Made by a program: the position numbers and the translations under genes. From NCBI GenBank assembly GCA_020724505.1, contig DYGV01000006.1, positions 1-36,119 of the forward strand: DNA of 36,119 nucleotides. Direction: 5' to 3'. Below are positions 15,120 through 22,750 of the stretch, piece after piece (position 1 is the first letter of the stretch; the number at the start of each line of letters is the position of its first letter). This stretch comes from Anaerolinea thermophila. GTDB lineage: Bacteria > Chloroflexota > Anaerolineae > Anaerolineales > UBA4823. The notes below the pieces were generated by a model. It searched no databases and was not told where the DNA came from. It saw nothing but the letters and a program-made list of their open reading frames with translations.

Positions 15120-15183
15120 GCCTAACGGCGAAGCTCAGCCGATGCCTCGCTTCGCTCGGCGCGGCTGATGCGCCCCGTTGGGC
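15120..15183 (+). other. attC9 (ends cassette 9, 14523-15177)
   Basis: Left box GCCTAAC (15120-15126) and right box GTTGGGC (15177-15183), 64 bases. Its centre GCCTCGCTTCGCTCGGCGCGGCTGA differs from attC4 by one base, so the two cassettes carry the same attC type. Confidence 0.93.
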
Positions 15184-15265
15184 GGTGTCGTCCGTTACAA
15201 TACTTATGGTTATTTTTGATATGGCGACCGACGCGATCGAGTATGGAGATATTTGATGAAAGAGA

Positions 15266-15719
15266 ATGCTTCATTATACTCCAAATCCTTTCCTCAAACA
15301 CCTTGATTTATTGGTTGGTGATTGGAATATGGAATTGTCAAATGCATATTTTCTTCCCAGTTCATCAGATACCGTAAAGGGCCGTGTCTCAATTGAGTGG
15401 TTGGTGGACGGCGCGTTCCTCACTATATATAGGCAACAAACCACCAGGCACACCCGATGCGATGTGGTTAATCAGTCGAGATGAATCTACATCAAACTAC
15501 ACCGTGCTCTATTATGACGCTCGAAAAGTATCAAGAGTGTATGAGATGAGCTTCTCGGATCGTACCTGGAAAATCTGGAGAAATTCCCCTGACTTTTCGC
15601 AACGATTTGAAGGGAAATTGAGTGATGATGGCAAAATCATCACAGCCTCCTGGGAGAAGTCCAGTGATGGCTCGACATGGGAACATGACTTTGATGTAAC
15701 CTATACGAGGGTCAAGTAG
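15266..15719 (+). pseudogene. Cassette 10 DUF1579-like gene with a frameshift
   Basis: Two overlapping frames together give one protein. The first (from ATG 15266) has NPFLKHLDLLVGDWNMELS and ends its sensible part at DGAFLTIY. The second continues with GNKPPGTPDAMWLISRDES and runs to the stop at 15719 (FDVTYTRVK). The break is near 15427-15435 in the run CTATATATAGG, where loss of two bases (or gain of one) by slippage explains the shift. The combined product of about 150 residues resembles small lipocalin-like DUF1579 proteins of unknown function. It is either a real pseudogene, a phase-variable gene or a sequencing error. Confidence 0.7.
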
Positions 15720-15792
15720 TGATGGAAGAAAACTGTCAATTTGTGTAAGGTATTTTCTACACGTGTTGGTAGCTTTGCGTTCACAAAACACC

Positions 15793-15966
15793 GCCCAACC
15801 CGCGTCCTGGGAAACAGCTCTTTTCAATTTCCCGCTGGATGAACGATGACCGCGCCATCGGGGGTGTTGCAGCGGACGCTGGGGATTCTGCGGCTTTTTG
15901 GGGCTTTTTCCTACGCCCAAACCGAATCTCCACCTGCCCCCATGCAGATAACATGCACCGTTGGGC
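15793..15966 (+). other. attC10 (ends cassette 10, 15178-15960), unusually long
   Basis: Left box GCCCAAC (15793-15799) and right box GTTGGGC (15960-15966), 174 bases. CACCGCCCAAC is an 11-base complement of the cassette start. A typical left inner arm (GTGTTGCAGCGGACGCTGGGG) begins only about 70 bases after the left box, as if extra DNA had been inserted between them. This is the last attC seen. Confidence 0.85.
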
Positions 15967-16221
15967 ATCCCCTTGACGCTGGAACGATGACAATGGCATT
16001 GGAATCCTGGGATTCGGGCTGGTGAAGGCTATTCAATTGCGCTAACATTAGAATATTAACATACAACGGTTCTCATTGCGAAAGGCAGCGAATAGCGGAA
16101 TGATCTATCACTCATTTATCCACGCACACAGCTCGCCCATCAAGCAATGTCGAGCTGACAGGAGTGATACCCCCTTGGTCTAATTTTGAGCGGAAGCCGC
16201 CTCAAATGACCAGAGGATGGG
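15967..16221. other. Gene-free region at the right end of the integron
   Basis: About 255 bases between the last attC and the DinB gene stop. I see no ORF with support, no further GTTRRRY/RYYYAAC pair and no transposon end. It may be the original chromosomal junction or a decayed last cassette. Confidence 0.5.
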
Positions 16222-16737
16222 CTATTTCATAAGGTGATCCTGAAAATATTCGATCCAGGGTCCGCAACCAGAGAGAAATGGTTGCATGAGGGCGCGCTCG
16301 GCCTGAATGGTATGGTTCAAATCGTGGGCTGCCCACTCGTGGATCATCTGATCGAGGATGACATGCCCAAGTAAAGAGTGGCGGGCAGTGAGTTGCAAAT
16401 CTGCCTCTGTCAGCTTCCCTAGTAATCTCAGACTAGCCGAGCGACGGCTCGCAAACTCATTCGCAAGCTCAAGGGGTCTTACTCTTGGATTGAGCTGGTT
16501 TTCCGGGGCGTCTGGATTGTAAGCGGGAAATGACGGCGTCCCTGATAAAAATGCTTCCAGGCGATAGAGGGTCACATTTTCCGCCGCGGCTAGGTGATGC
16601 AAGCACTCCATTGCTGACCATTCGCCCGCCGCAGGGGGACGCCTTATTAGCTCGTCAGGAAGATTCAATGTCAGGCGCATCCAACGCTCGGGGGTGGTTT
16701 CAATGATTGAAATCACCCAGGGGAGAATCGTGCTCAT
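16222..16737 (-). CDS. DinB-superfamily protein
   Basis: A 171-residue four-helix-bundle protein of the DinB/YfiT type. WSAMECLHHLAAAENVTLYR near residues 40-59, FASRRSASLRLLGKL, and MIHEWAAHDLNHTIQAERAL near the end place three His residues where DinB proteins bind a metal. Many members are thiol-dependent (bacillithiol or mycothiol) S-transferases or detoxification proteins; the cofactor here is unknown. Its ATG overlaps the stop codon of the DUF2917-like gene by four bases, forming a two-gene minus-strand operon at the right edge of the integron. Confidence 0.88.
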   Translation of the reverse strand: MSTILPWVISIIETTPERWMRLTLNLPDELIRRPPAAGEWSAMECLHHLAAAENVTLYRLEAFLSGTPSFPAYNPDAPENQLNPRVRPLELANEFASRRSASLRLLGKLTEADLQLTARHSLLGHVILDQMIHEWAAHDLNHTIQAERALMQPFLSGCGPWIEYFQDHLMK

Positions 16738-17027
16738 CTTGCCTCCAGTTCAGATAATTCACCGTTTCGTCCTAGAAGGCGGTAAATAGATTCGGTGAGC
16801 GCCTCAACGACAACCAATCCCTCACGCTTTGCGATGAAAATATCGCCTCTCTGAAGAAAATAGTCCTCGATGTCGTCTTCTTGGGTCACCCATAAGATGC
16901 CGCATGTACAGAGCAGTGCATCGCCAACCCCCATGCAGGGCAAACGCTCAACCGAGTGGGTTGCCAGACTGTGTTCATCCGAAACCAGGGTTATATCATC
17001 CTCGGAACGATCAACTCGGATTATCAT
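16734..17027 (-). CDS. DUF2917-like small protein
   Basis: A 97-residue protein from ATG 17027, chosen because GGAGGTG lies six bases upstream; the TTG start at 17063 in the track has no such site. The pattern GDALLCTCGILWVTQEDDIEDYFLQRGDIFIAKREGL fits the cupin-like DUF2917 family, in which a WVT motif and a turn glycine are conserved. Function is unknown. It overlaps the DinB gene and is divergent from the hydrolase-ligase fusion gene. Confidence 0.75.
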   Translation of the reverse strand: MIIRVDRSEDDITLVSDEHSLATHSVERLPCMGVGDALLCTCGILWVTQEDDIEDYFLQRGDIFIAKREGLVVVEALTESIYRLLGRNGELSELEAR

Positions 17028-17197
17028 CTCACACCTCCACAGATCAGGTAAATCACGCAACAATACTCCCTCAAATACTGAAATCGGATATATCTGACAA
17101 TGATTATGCAGATGCTGGCGATAAATACCACCCGATTCTTGCTAAATTCTTGCCTCGCCTCTCTAAACGAATTCGCGCACCTCTGCCGGCAACCAAC

Positions 17198-17226
17198 TTT
17201 ACGATTTCGGGTAAATAATGTACACT
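17198..17226 (+). promoter_or_regulatory. Promoter of the hydrolase-ligase gene, probably leaderless
   Basis: TTTACG (17198-17203), 17 bases, TACACT (17221-17226). The ATG at 17234 follows the -10 box by seven bases, so transcription would start at or next to the start codon. No Shine-Dalgarno is visible. Confidence 0.55.
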
Positions 17227-17233
17227 TCCTGAC

Positions 17234-19744
17234 ATGCAGATTGACCTCGAGCTTTATCGCCAGCCTGTGCGCGTTTCCATTCAGCCAGCCTTGCGCCTAT
17301 CGGTCATTGACATCGCACCCGATCACGCTCAGCGCACGATAGTGTTTCTGCACGGTTTTGGCGGTCGAGCGCTGCAATGGCAATATCAACTATGGAAATT
17401 TTCGGACGAAAATCGGGTCATCGCGCCGGATCTGCGGGGGCATGGCCGCTCCGATAAACCCGCTGCCGGGTACACCATGCCCCGACTTCAGGAAGATCTA
17501 GCCGCGCTGCTGGATCGTTTGGGGGTCACTGCGCCGATCGTACTCGTCGGTCACTCTTTTGGCGGCGCCATCGCGGCGGAATACGCCGGCGCCAACCCCA
17601 GGCGCGTCAGCCATCTGATCTTGATTGCCACTGCCGGCGAATATCAGCTCAATGCCCTGTACCGCTTGCTGCTCCGCCTGCCCCAATCGGCCCTGAAAGT
17701 CTTCACGCCTTTCACCCGGCAATGGTTGGGCGCTCCGCCGCACGTACTAAAAGCCATGTACGAGGATAATTTGTGCTGTTGGAATGGATGGAATCTTTTC
17801 CGCAGCCTGTCTGTACCTGCGCTGGTGGTTCGCGGTCACATGGACGCGGTCTTTGAAAAACCCTACTTTGAAGAGGTTGCCCGCGCTATTCCCGGCGCTG
17901 AAGAGGTGGACGTAGGGGCTTCCGGTCACATGGTCATGCTGGAACGGCGCGATGCGGTGGATCGCGCCATCCAGCGTTTTATTGACCGCAGCCCGCCAGT
18001 CTTGCCGCATCTTTCCACAGCCTCGCCGGAGCGTTTACGCGCTCAACTTATCGAGGAACGCCCCTGGCTGCGTTATTACGAGGAAAAAGTACCCTACACA
18101 ATCGCCGTGCCGCGCACACCCGTGCACAGCCTGCTGGATTCGGCGGCGCGCCGCTTTCGCCGAAAAACCGCTCTAATATTCGAAGGTCGCCGCATCAGCT
18201 ACCAAAAATTGAACCAGGACACCGCGCGCTTCGCCAACTTCCTCCGAAAACTGGGGGTGAACAAAGGTGAGCGGGTGATGTTGTTGCTGCCCAATTCGCC
18301 TCAGATGGTGATTGCTTTCTTTGGAACATTGAAGGCTGGCGCTACGGCTGTATTCACCCTGCCTACAACTGAAGCTCAAGAGCTAACGCGCCAGATTCGC
18401 GATTCGGGAACTGGCGTGCTGGTCACGCTTTCTCAATTCAAAGAGCTTGTGCGCCAAATCAAGGAACAATTAGAGGTGGAGGGCGCTTCGCCGCTTCAAC
18501 ATGTCATCTTCACCCACATTGCAGACTTTCTCCCGCCTATCAGCCGCCTGGCTTTGCGCCTCTCTCGCGAAGATCGCTTACACCACCGCCTGGATATGCC
18601 TCTAGATGCCAACTTTCACCTTCTTTCCAAAGCATTACGAGAGCAGAGCGCGGAGATCTCGGAAGTCGAAACCACCCCTGGCGATCTTGCTGTGATCCAA
18701 TATACCGGTGGAACAACTGCTCAACCTAAAGGGGTGATGTTATCCCATTACAACCTGGTCGCCAACGCCTTGCAAACCAGGCATTGGATCCCCGAAGCGC
18801 TGGAGGGGCAGGAGCGATTTTTGTGCGTGTTGCCTTTTGCCCATAGTTACGGGCTGACCGCCGCTCTGAACGTGGCAATTGCGCTGGGGGCGACATTGAT
18901 CCTCAAAGCGCGCTTCGAAGCAGCAGATGCGCTGAAAACCATCCGCAAATACCGGCCGACGATCTTTCCCGGCGTCCCGGCGATGTATGTGGCGATCAAG
19001 GATTTCCCCGGCGTGCGCAGATATGGCGTTTCCTCGATCAAAGCTTGCATCAGCGGATCGGCGCCCTTGCCTGTTGAAGTGCAAGAAGCCTTTGAAAAAC
19101 TCACTCGCGGCAGGTTGGTGGAGGGATATGGGCTGACGGAGGCCTCGCCAGTGACGCACGCCAATCCGTTGCGGGGCTTGCGCAAAGTAGGCAGTATTGG
19201 CATCCCCTTGCCCTCGACGCAAGCGCGCGTGGTTGACCTGAACAAGAGCGACGCGCCCGTACCCATCGGCCAGATCGGCGAGCTGGCGGTGCGCGGCCCC
19301 CAGGTGATGTTCGGCTATTGGGGGGACGAAGCAGCAACACGCCGCGTCCTATCCCCGGATGGCTGGCTGCTCACCGGCGATGTAGCCCAAATGGACAATG
19401 ACGGTTATTTCCGCATCATTGCTCGCAAAGCCGACATGTGGTATCCTAGCAAACCGGGCAACCCGGCCTTTCCGCGGGACGTTGAAGAAGTATTATTCGA
19501 GGTTCCTCAGGTGAAAGAGGCTGCAGTCGTGGCAATCGCCGGGCAACCGATCGCTTTTGTGATTGCCGGGAAAGATCGCCCCTCAGCCGAATCGCTGATT
19601 GCCTATTGCAAGCGACGATTGCCGCCCGAATTGACGCCGCGCCTGGTCATCTTTGTGGATGATTTTCCGCGCACCTTCATTGGAAAAGTATTACGGCGCG
19701 AGCTGGCGCGCATCTTTCAAGAGCATGAAAGCGAGATTCTCTAA
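17234..19744 (+). CDS. Alpha/beta hydrolase fused to a long-chain acyl-CoA synthetase
   Basis: An 836-residue two-domain enzyme. Residues 1-255 form an alpha/beta hydrolase: oxyanion HGFGG, nucleophile Ser in GHSFGG, acid in RGHMD, His in SGHMVM. Residues 290-836 are an AMP-forming ligase (ANL/FadD type) with the P-loop YTGGTTAQPKGVMLSH, GYGLTEASPVTHAN, DGWLLTGDVAQMDNDGYF and catalytic Lys in FIGKVLRREL. The usual GG-N-YP segment after the hinge is replaced by PSKPGNPAFPRD and the C-terminal lobe is shorter than normal. The fusion suggests that a fatty acid released from an ester by the first domain is activated to acyl-CoA by the second. A second hydrolase gene follows directly. Fatty-acid turnover or lipid remodelling is the likely role. 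Confidence 0.9.
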   Translation: MQIDLELYRQPVRVSIQPALRLSVIDIAPDHAQRTIVFLHGFGGRALQWQYQLWKFSDENRVIAPDLRGHGRSDKPAAGYTMPRLQEDLAALLDRLGVTAPIVLVGHSFGGAIAAEYAGANPRRVSHLILIATAGEYQLNALYRLLLRLPQSALKVFTPFTRQWLGAPPHVLKAMYEDNLCCWNGWNLFRSLSVPALVVRGHMDAVFEKPYFEEVARAIPGAEEVDVGASGHMVMLERRDAVDRAIQRFIDRSPPVLPHLSTASPERLRAQLIEERPWLRYYEEKVPYTIAVPRTPVHSLLDSAARRFRRKTALIFEGRRISYQKLNQDTARFANFLRKLGVNKGERVMLLLPNSPQMVIAFFGTLKAGATAVFTLPTTEAQELTRQIRDSGTGVLVTLSQFKELVRQIKEQLEVEGASPLQHVIFTHIADFLPPISRLALRLSREDRLHHRLDMPLDANFHLLSKALREQSAEISEVETTPGDLAVIQYTGGTTAQPKGVMLSHYNLVANALQTRHWIPEALEGQERFLCVLPFAHSYGLTAALNVAIALGATLILKARFEAADALKTIRKYRPTIFPGVPAMYVAIKDFPGVRRYGVSSIKACISGSAPLPVEVQEAFEKLTRGRLVEGYGLTEASPVTHANPLRGLRKVGSIGIPLPSTQARVVDLNKSDAPVPIGQIGELAVRGPQVMFGYWGDEAATRRVLSPDGWLLTGDVAQMDNDGYFRIIARKADMWYPSKPGNPAFPRDVEEVLFEVPQVKEAAVVAIAGQPIAFVIAGKDRPSAESLIAYCKRRLPPELTPRLVIFVDDFPRTFIGKVLRRELARIFQEHESEIL

Positions 19745-20617
19745 TTGCTAAACTACACTGAAATCGGCAACGGCGATCCCGTGATTTTGATCCACGGCAT
19801 GGCTGCCTCGCTCTACGATTGGCAAACGTTAGCGCCTGCGCTAGCGCAGGCGGGTTATCGTGTGTTTGCCGTGGATTTGCTGGGACACGGCGCAAGCCCG
19901 AAACCCAAAAAACCGGATCTGTATTCGGTTCGATCCGTTTATGCAGTATTAGAAGACTGGATCTGCGGTCTGGGATTGGAAACGCCCATCCATCTGGTCG
20001 GTCACTCCCTGGGCGGCTATCTGAGCCTCCGCTACGCTCTGATGCGTCCCCAATCTGTAAGCTCGCTGACGTTAATCAATCCGCTATACACGCTCAATCA
20101 GATTTCACCCGTTTTACGGCTGTTTCACCAGCGGCCTGGGGTAGGCATCCAGGTGCTGCGCCTGGCGCCGTTGAGTGTAATCGAATGGGCGCTGAGCTGG
20201 AATTCAGCCAACCAGGAAAAAATCGGGTTTCAAGCCCGTCGGCAAATTGCCATAGATTACAAGCGCGCTTCGCCGCACATCCTGAACATCACCCGCCACC
20301 TGCCAGATCTGACGCCCGACCTGGGGCGCATTCAATCGCCGACTTTGCTGATCTGGGGCGAGCGCGACCCAACCCTGGCGCCGAAATCCTATCCCTTGCT
20401 GGCAGACCATCTGCCCCACTGCATCCAAAGCAGCATACCAGATGGGGGGCACCAGCCGCATATCGCCAAAGCCGAATTTGTCAACCGCGAAATTTTGCGC
20501 TTTTTGGACGATCAGTCACGCCGTTCGCGCTCTTTGGCAGAAACGCGCCTTGCAGGACATCCACCGGACACGGTTGAAAAGTCGCCCAAATCGGCTACCA
20601 TCACACCAGCCTATTAA
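19745..20617 (+). CDS. Alpha/beta hydrolase
   Basis: A 290-residue alpha/beta-hydrolase fold enzyme with HGMAASLYDW (oxyanion hole), GHSLGGYLSLRYA (nucleophile elbow), WGERDPTLAP (acid) and DGGHQPHI (His). No signal peptide. It begins at TTG immediately after the TAA of the fusion gene, so the two are almost certainly co-transcribed. The start is not firm, but the hydrolase motif begins so close that little could be missing. The last 35 residues (SRRSRSLAETRLAGHPPD...) are outside the fold. Esterase or thioesterase action on acyl groups made by the neighbour is plausible. Confidence 0.88.
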   Translation: MLNYTEIGNGDPVILIHGMAASLYDWQTLAPALAQAGYRVFAVDLLGHGASPKPKKPDLYSVRSVYAVLEDWICGLGLETPIHLVGHSLGGYLSLRYALMRPQSVSSLTLINPLYTLNQISPVLRLFHQRPGVGIQVLRLAPLSVIEWALSWNSANQEKIGFQARRQIAIDYKRASPHILNITRHLPDLTPDLGRIQSPTLLIWGERDPTLAPKSYPLLADHLPHCIQSSIPDGGHQPHIAKAEFVNREILRFLDDQSRRSRSLAETRLAGHPPDTVEKSPKSATITPAY

Positions 20618-20643
20618 TACACAATGAAATATGTGTATCTCGT

Positions 20644-20660
20644 CGGCGCAAAACGCGCCG
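20644..20660 (+). terminator. Short hairpin after the hydrolase gene
   Basis: CGGCGC-AAAAC-GCGCCG, a 6-bp GC-rich stem about 27 bases after the stop codon. No T-run follows, so terminator activity is uncertain. The rest of 20618-20940 holds the ABC promoter and no gene. Confidence 0.3.
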
Positions 20661-20764
20661 CGGGTTCCGCATTAAAAGCCTTATGGGGAGTATACTGTCT
20701 CACCCTCTCCACGTGGGGATGTTTGCACCGATGAATTTATGGGTAATCACTCAAGTTGGATGAC

Positions 20765-20792
20765 TTGACACAAACTTACCTATACGTATAAT
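20765..20792 (+). promoter_or_regulatory. Consensus promoter of the peptide ABC operon
   Basis: TTGACA (20765-20770), a 16-base spacer and TATAAT (20787-20792) match both consensus hexamers perfectly. The leader to the ATG at 20941 is about 140 bases and includes a GGAGGCG at about 20850 that precedes no credible gene. Confidence 0.82.
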
Positions 20793-20940
20793 GAGTAATC
20801 ATCCTTAGACCCACTGCGGTTTCGTAACAGAATCGTAAAGGTTTTGAAAGGAGGCGACGCGCCAAAAGTAGATATTGAAGCTTGCCCAGTCTTATGACAA
20901 AACTGACGATTATATTTTTTCCTTTCTAAGGAGGAGGACG

Positions 20941-22719
20941 ATGAAACGAAATTTGCTTTACACCCTTACTGCAGCAGTGGTTTTGCTGAGTATGGTCTTG
21001 GGCGCATGCGCTCAGCCGCCCGCGGCGACTGAAGCGCCGGCGATGACCGAAGCCCCTGCGGCGACTGAAGCGCCAGCGGCGACCGAAGCGCCGGCGATGA
21101 CCGAAGCCCCCGCTGCCACAGAAGCTCCAGTGGAGACTGAAGCCCCCATGGCTTTCGAACCCCTGTCGTTGAGCGCGCCAGATTGTGAATACGGCGGTCT
21201 CTTCAAATCCATCGAAGCGGTGGATGAGTTCACCGTCAAATTCACTATGTGCTCTCCCGACCCGGCGTTCCTAGCTAAGATCGCCTTCTCTTCTTTCGCC
21301 ATTCAACCGAAGGAATGGCTGGAAGAGACCGGTGGCGGCGGCGCGGGCAGCCAGTTGCTCGAAAGGCCGATTGGCACCGGACCGTACATGATCAAGGAAT
21401 GGCGACGCGGCGACCAGTTGATTCTGGAAAAATTCCCCGATTACTGGGGCGAGCCAGCCAAGAACCAGACCGTGGTCTTCAAGTGGAGCTCGGAGGCTGC
21501 GCAGCGGTTGCTCGAGCTGCAGGCTGGCACTGTGGACGGCATTGACAACCCAGGGCCCGATGACTTCGCCACCATCGAGGCAGACGCCAACCTCCAATTG
21601 ATCCCTCGCCCGGCGTTGAACGTCTTCTATATCGGCATGAATAACACCTACCCGCCCTTTGACAACGAGAAGGTGCGTCAGGCGATTGCCATGGGTATTG
21701 ACCGCAAGCGTATTGTGGACAACTTCTACCCGCCTGGTTCGGAAGTCGCCACACACTTCACCCCTTGCGCCATCCCCAATGGCTGTGCTGGCGAACCGTG
21801 GTATGAGTTCGACCCCGAAGCGGCGCGTGCCCTGCTGGCTGAAGCCGGCTATCCAGATGGCTTTGAAACCGAAATCGCCTACCGCGATGTGGTGCGCGGT
21901 TACCTGCCGCAACCCGGCGTGGTGGCTCAAGACATCCAGGCGCAGCTTAAAGAAAACCTCAACATTGACGCCAAGATCAATGTGATGGAATCCGGCGCAT
22001 TCCTGGACGCAGCCGACTCAGGGCAGCTTTCTGGCCTGCATCTGTTGGGCTGGGGCGCTGACTTCCCGGACATTGTCAACTTCCTGGATTACCACTTCGG
22101 CGCCGGCGCCTCCAAGCAGTTCGGCAACAAGTTCGATGACATTATCGAACAGCTCAAACAAGGCGCTGCGTTAGCCGATAATGATGCGCGCACCCCGTTC
22201 TACACCGCCGCCAACAACCTGATCAAGCAGCACGTGCCTATGGTGCCTGTTGCTCACGGCGGTTCGGCTACTGCCTACAAGGCAACGGTCGAAGGCGCTC
22301 ACTCCAGCCCGCTGGGCAACGAGAACTTCGCCGTGATGGGCATCCCCGGACAGGACACCTTCGTCTGGATGCAAAACGCGGAGCCGATTTCCCTCTACTG
22401 CGCGGATGAAACCGACGGCGAATCGTTGCGCGCTTGCGAGCAGGTGACCGAATCGCTCTACGGCTATGAAATCGGCGGAACGGAAGCGGAACCCCGCCTG
22501 GCCGAGGTCTGCGAACCGAACGCCGACCTGACCGAGTGGACCTGCAAACTGCGCCAGGGCGTCAAATTCCACGACGGCTCAACGTTGGACGCCAATGATG
22601 TGGTCATGTCCCTGATTATCCAGTGGGACGCCTCGAACCCGCTGCACAAGGGCAACACCGGCGCATTCACATACTGGAATGGTCTGTGGGGTGCGTTCCT
22701 GAACGCGCCGCAACAGTAA
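20941..22719 (+). CDS. Peptide/solute-binding lipoprotein, family 5, circularly permuted
   Basis: A 592-residue lipoprotein from ATG 20941, preceded by AAGGAGGAGG; the track start at 20875 is rejected. The signal ends at LGAC (Cys23), followed by a TEAP-repeat linker. The binding domain is an SBP_bac_5 fold in unusual order. It opens with the part that is normally internal (SIEAVDEFTVKFTM, then RPIGTGPYMIKEWRRGDQL), and the normal N-terminal part (CEQVTESLYGY, CKLRQGVKFHDGSTLDANDV) is at the C-terminus. This family captures oligopeptides or other solutes for import. Many cysteines suggest disulfides. Two permease genes follow after a long hairpin; ATPase genes are absent. Confidence 0.9.
   Translation: MKRNLLYTLTAAVVLLSMVLGACAQPPAATEAPAMTEAPAATEAPAATEAPAMTEAPAATEAPVETEAPMAFEPLSLSAPDCEYGGLFKSIEAVDEFTVKFTMCSPDPAFLAKIAFSSFAIQPKEWLEETGGGGAGSQLLERPIGTGPYMIKEWRRGDQLILEKFPDYWGEPAKNQTVVFKWSSEAAQRLLELQAGTVDGIDNPGPDDFATIEADANLQLIPRPALNVFYIGMNNTYPPFDNEKVRQAIAMGIDRKRIVDNFYPPGSEVATHFTPCAIPNGCAGEPWYEFDPEAARALLAEAGYPDGFETEIAYRDVVRGYLPQPGVVAQDIQAQLKENLNIDAKINVMESGAFLDAADSGQLSGLHLLGWGADFPDIVNFLDYHFGAGASKQFGNKFDDIIEQLKQGAALADNDARTPFYTAANNLIKQHVPMVPVAHGGSATAYKATVEGAHSSPLGNENFAVMGIPGQDTFVWMQNAEPISLYCADETDGESLRACEQVTESLYGYEIGGTEAEPRLAEVCEPNADLTEWTCKLRQGVKFHDGSTLDANDVVMSLIIQWDASNPLHKGNTGAFTYWNGLWGAFLNAPQQ
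21030..21150 (+). repeat. TEAP-coding tandem repeat in the lipoprotein linker
   Basis: About seven imperfect 15-18 base units encode (A/M)TEAPA repeats directly after the lipid-anchored Cys. The region forms a flexible tether from the membrane to the binding domain. Copy number may vary between strains. Confidence 0.85.
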
Positions 22720-22750
22720 TGGACGTTCTCTCATAAGATGATGTAATTTC

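Larger units (their letters stand above)
5360..15966. mobile_element. Chromosomal-type integron: intI, Pc, attI and about ten gene cassettes
   Basis: The element has the standard integron layout. A tyrosine integrase of the IntI class reads leftward, an attI/Pc region separates it from the array, and plus-strand cassettes follow, each ending in an attC site. Cassette limits are 6511-8257, 8258-9673, 9674-10358, 10359-11698, 11699-12785, 12786-14016 (two fused cassettes), 14017-14522, 14523-15177 and 15178-15960. All cassette genes point away from intI. Base composition differs from cassette to cassette, as expected for genes of mixed origin. I see no transposase, resolvase, qacE or sul1, so this is not a mobile class 1 integron. 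It lies between mvaD and a DUF2917-DinB operon. Confidence 0.95.

Noticed and set aside
8135-15966. CRISPR array or REP-type repeats
   Set aside because: The recurring inverted repeats are spaced by whole genes, vary in length from 64 to 174 bases and carry GTTRRRY/RYYYAAC ends, which is the attC pattern.
19819-20577. 252-residue plus-strand ORF in the second hydrolase
   Set aside because: Alternative frame of a gene with clear hydrolase motifs. The product is Arg/Ala/Pro-rich and featureless.
20791-20800. ATGAGTAATC shared with 4169-4178 upstream of rseP
   Set aside because: A 10-base match between two promoter regions could be a regulator site, but one chance hit of this length in 36 kb is not surprising and the surrounding bases differ.
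21271-21930. 219-residue minus-strand ORF
   Set aside because: Shadow of the solute-binding protein gene.
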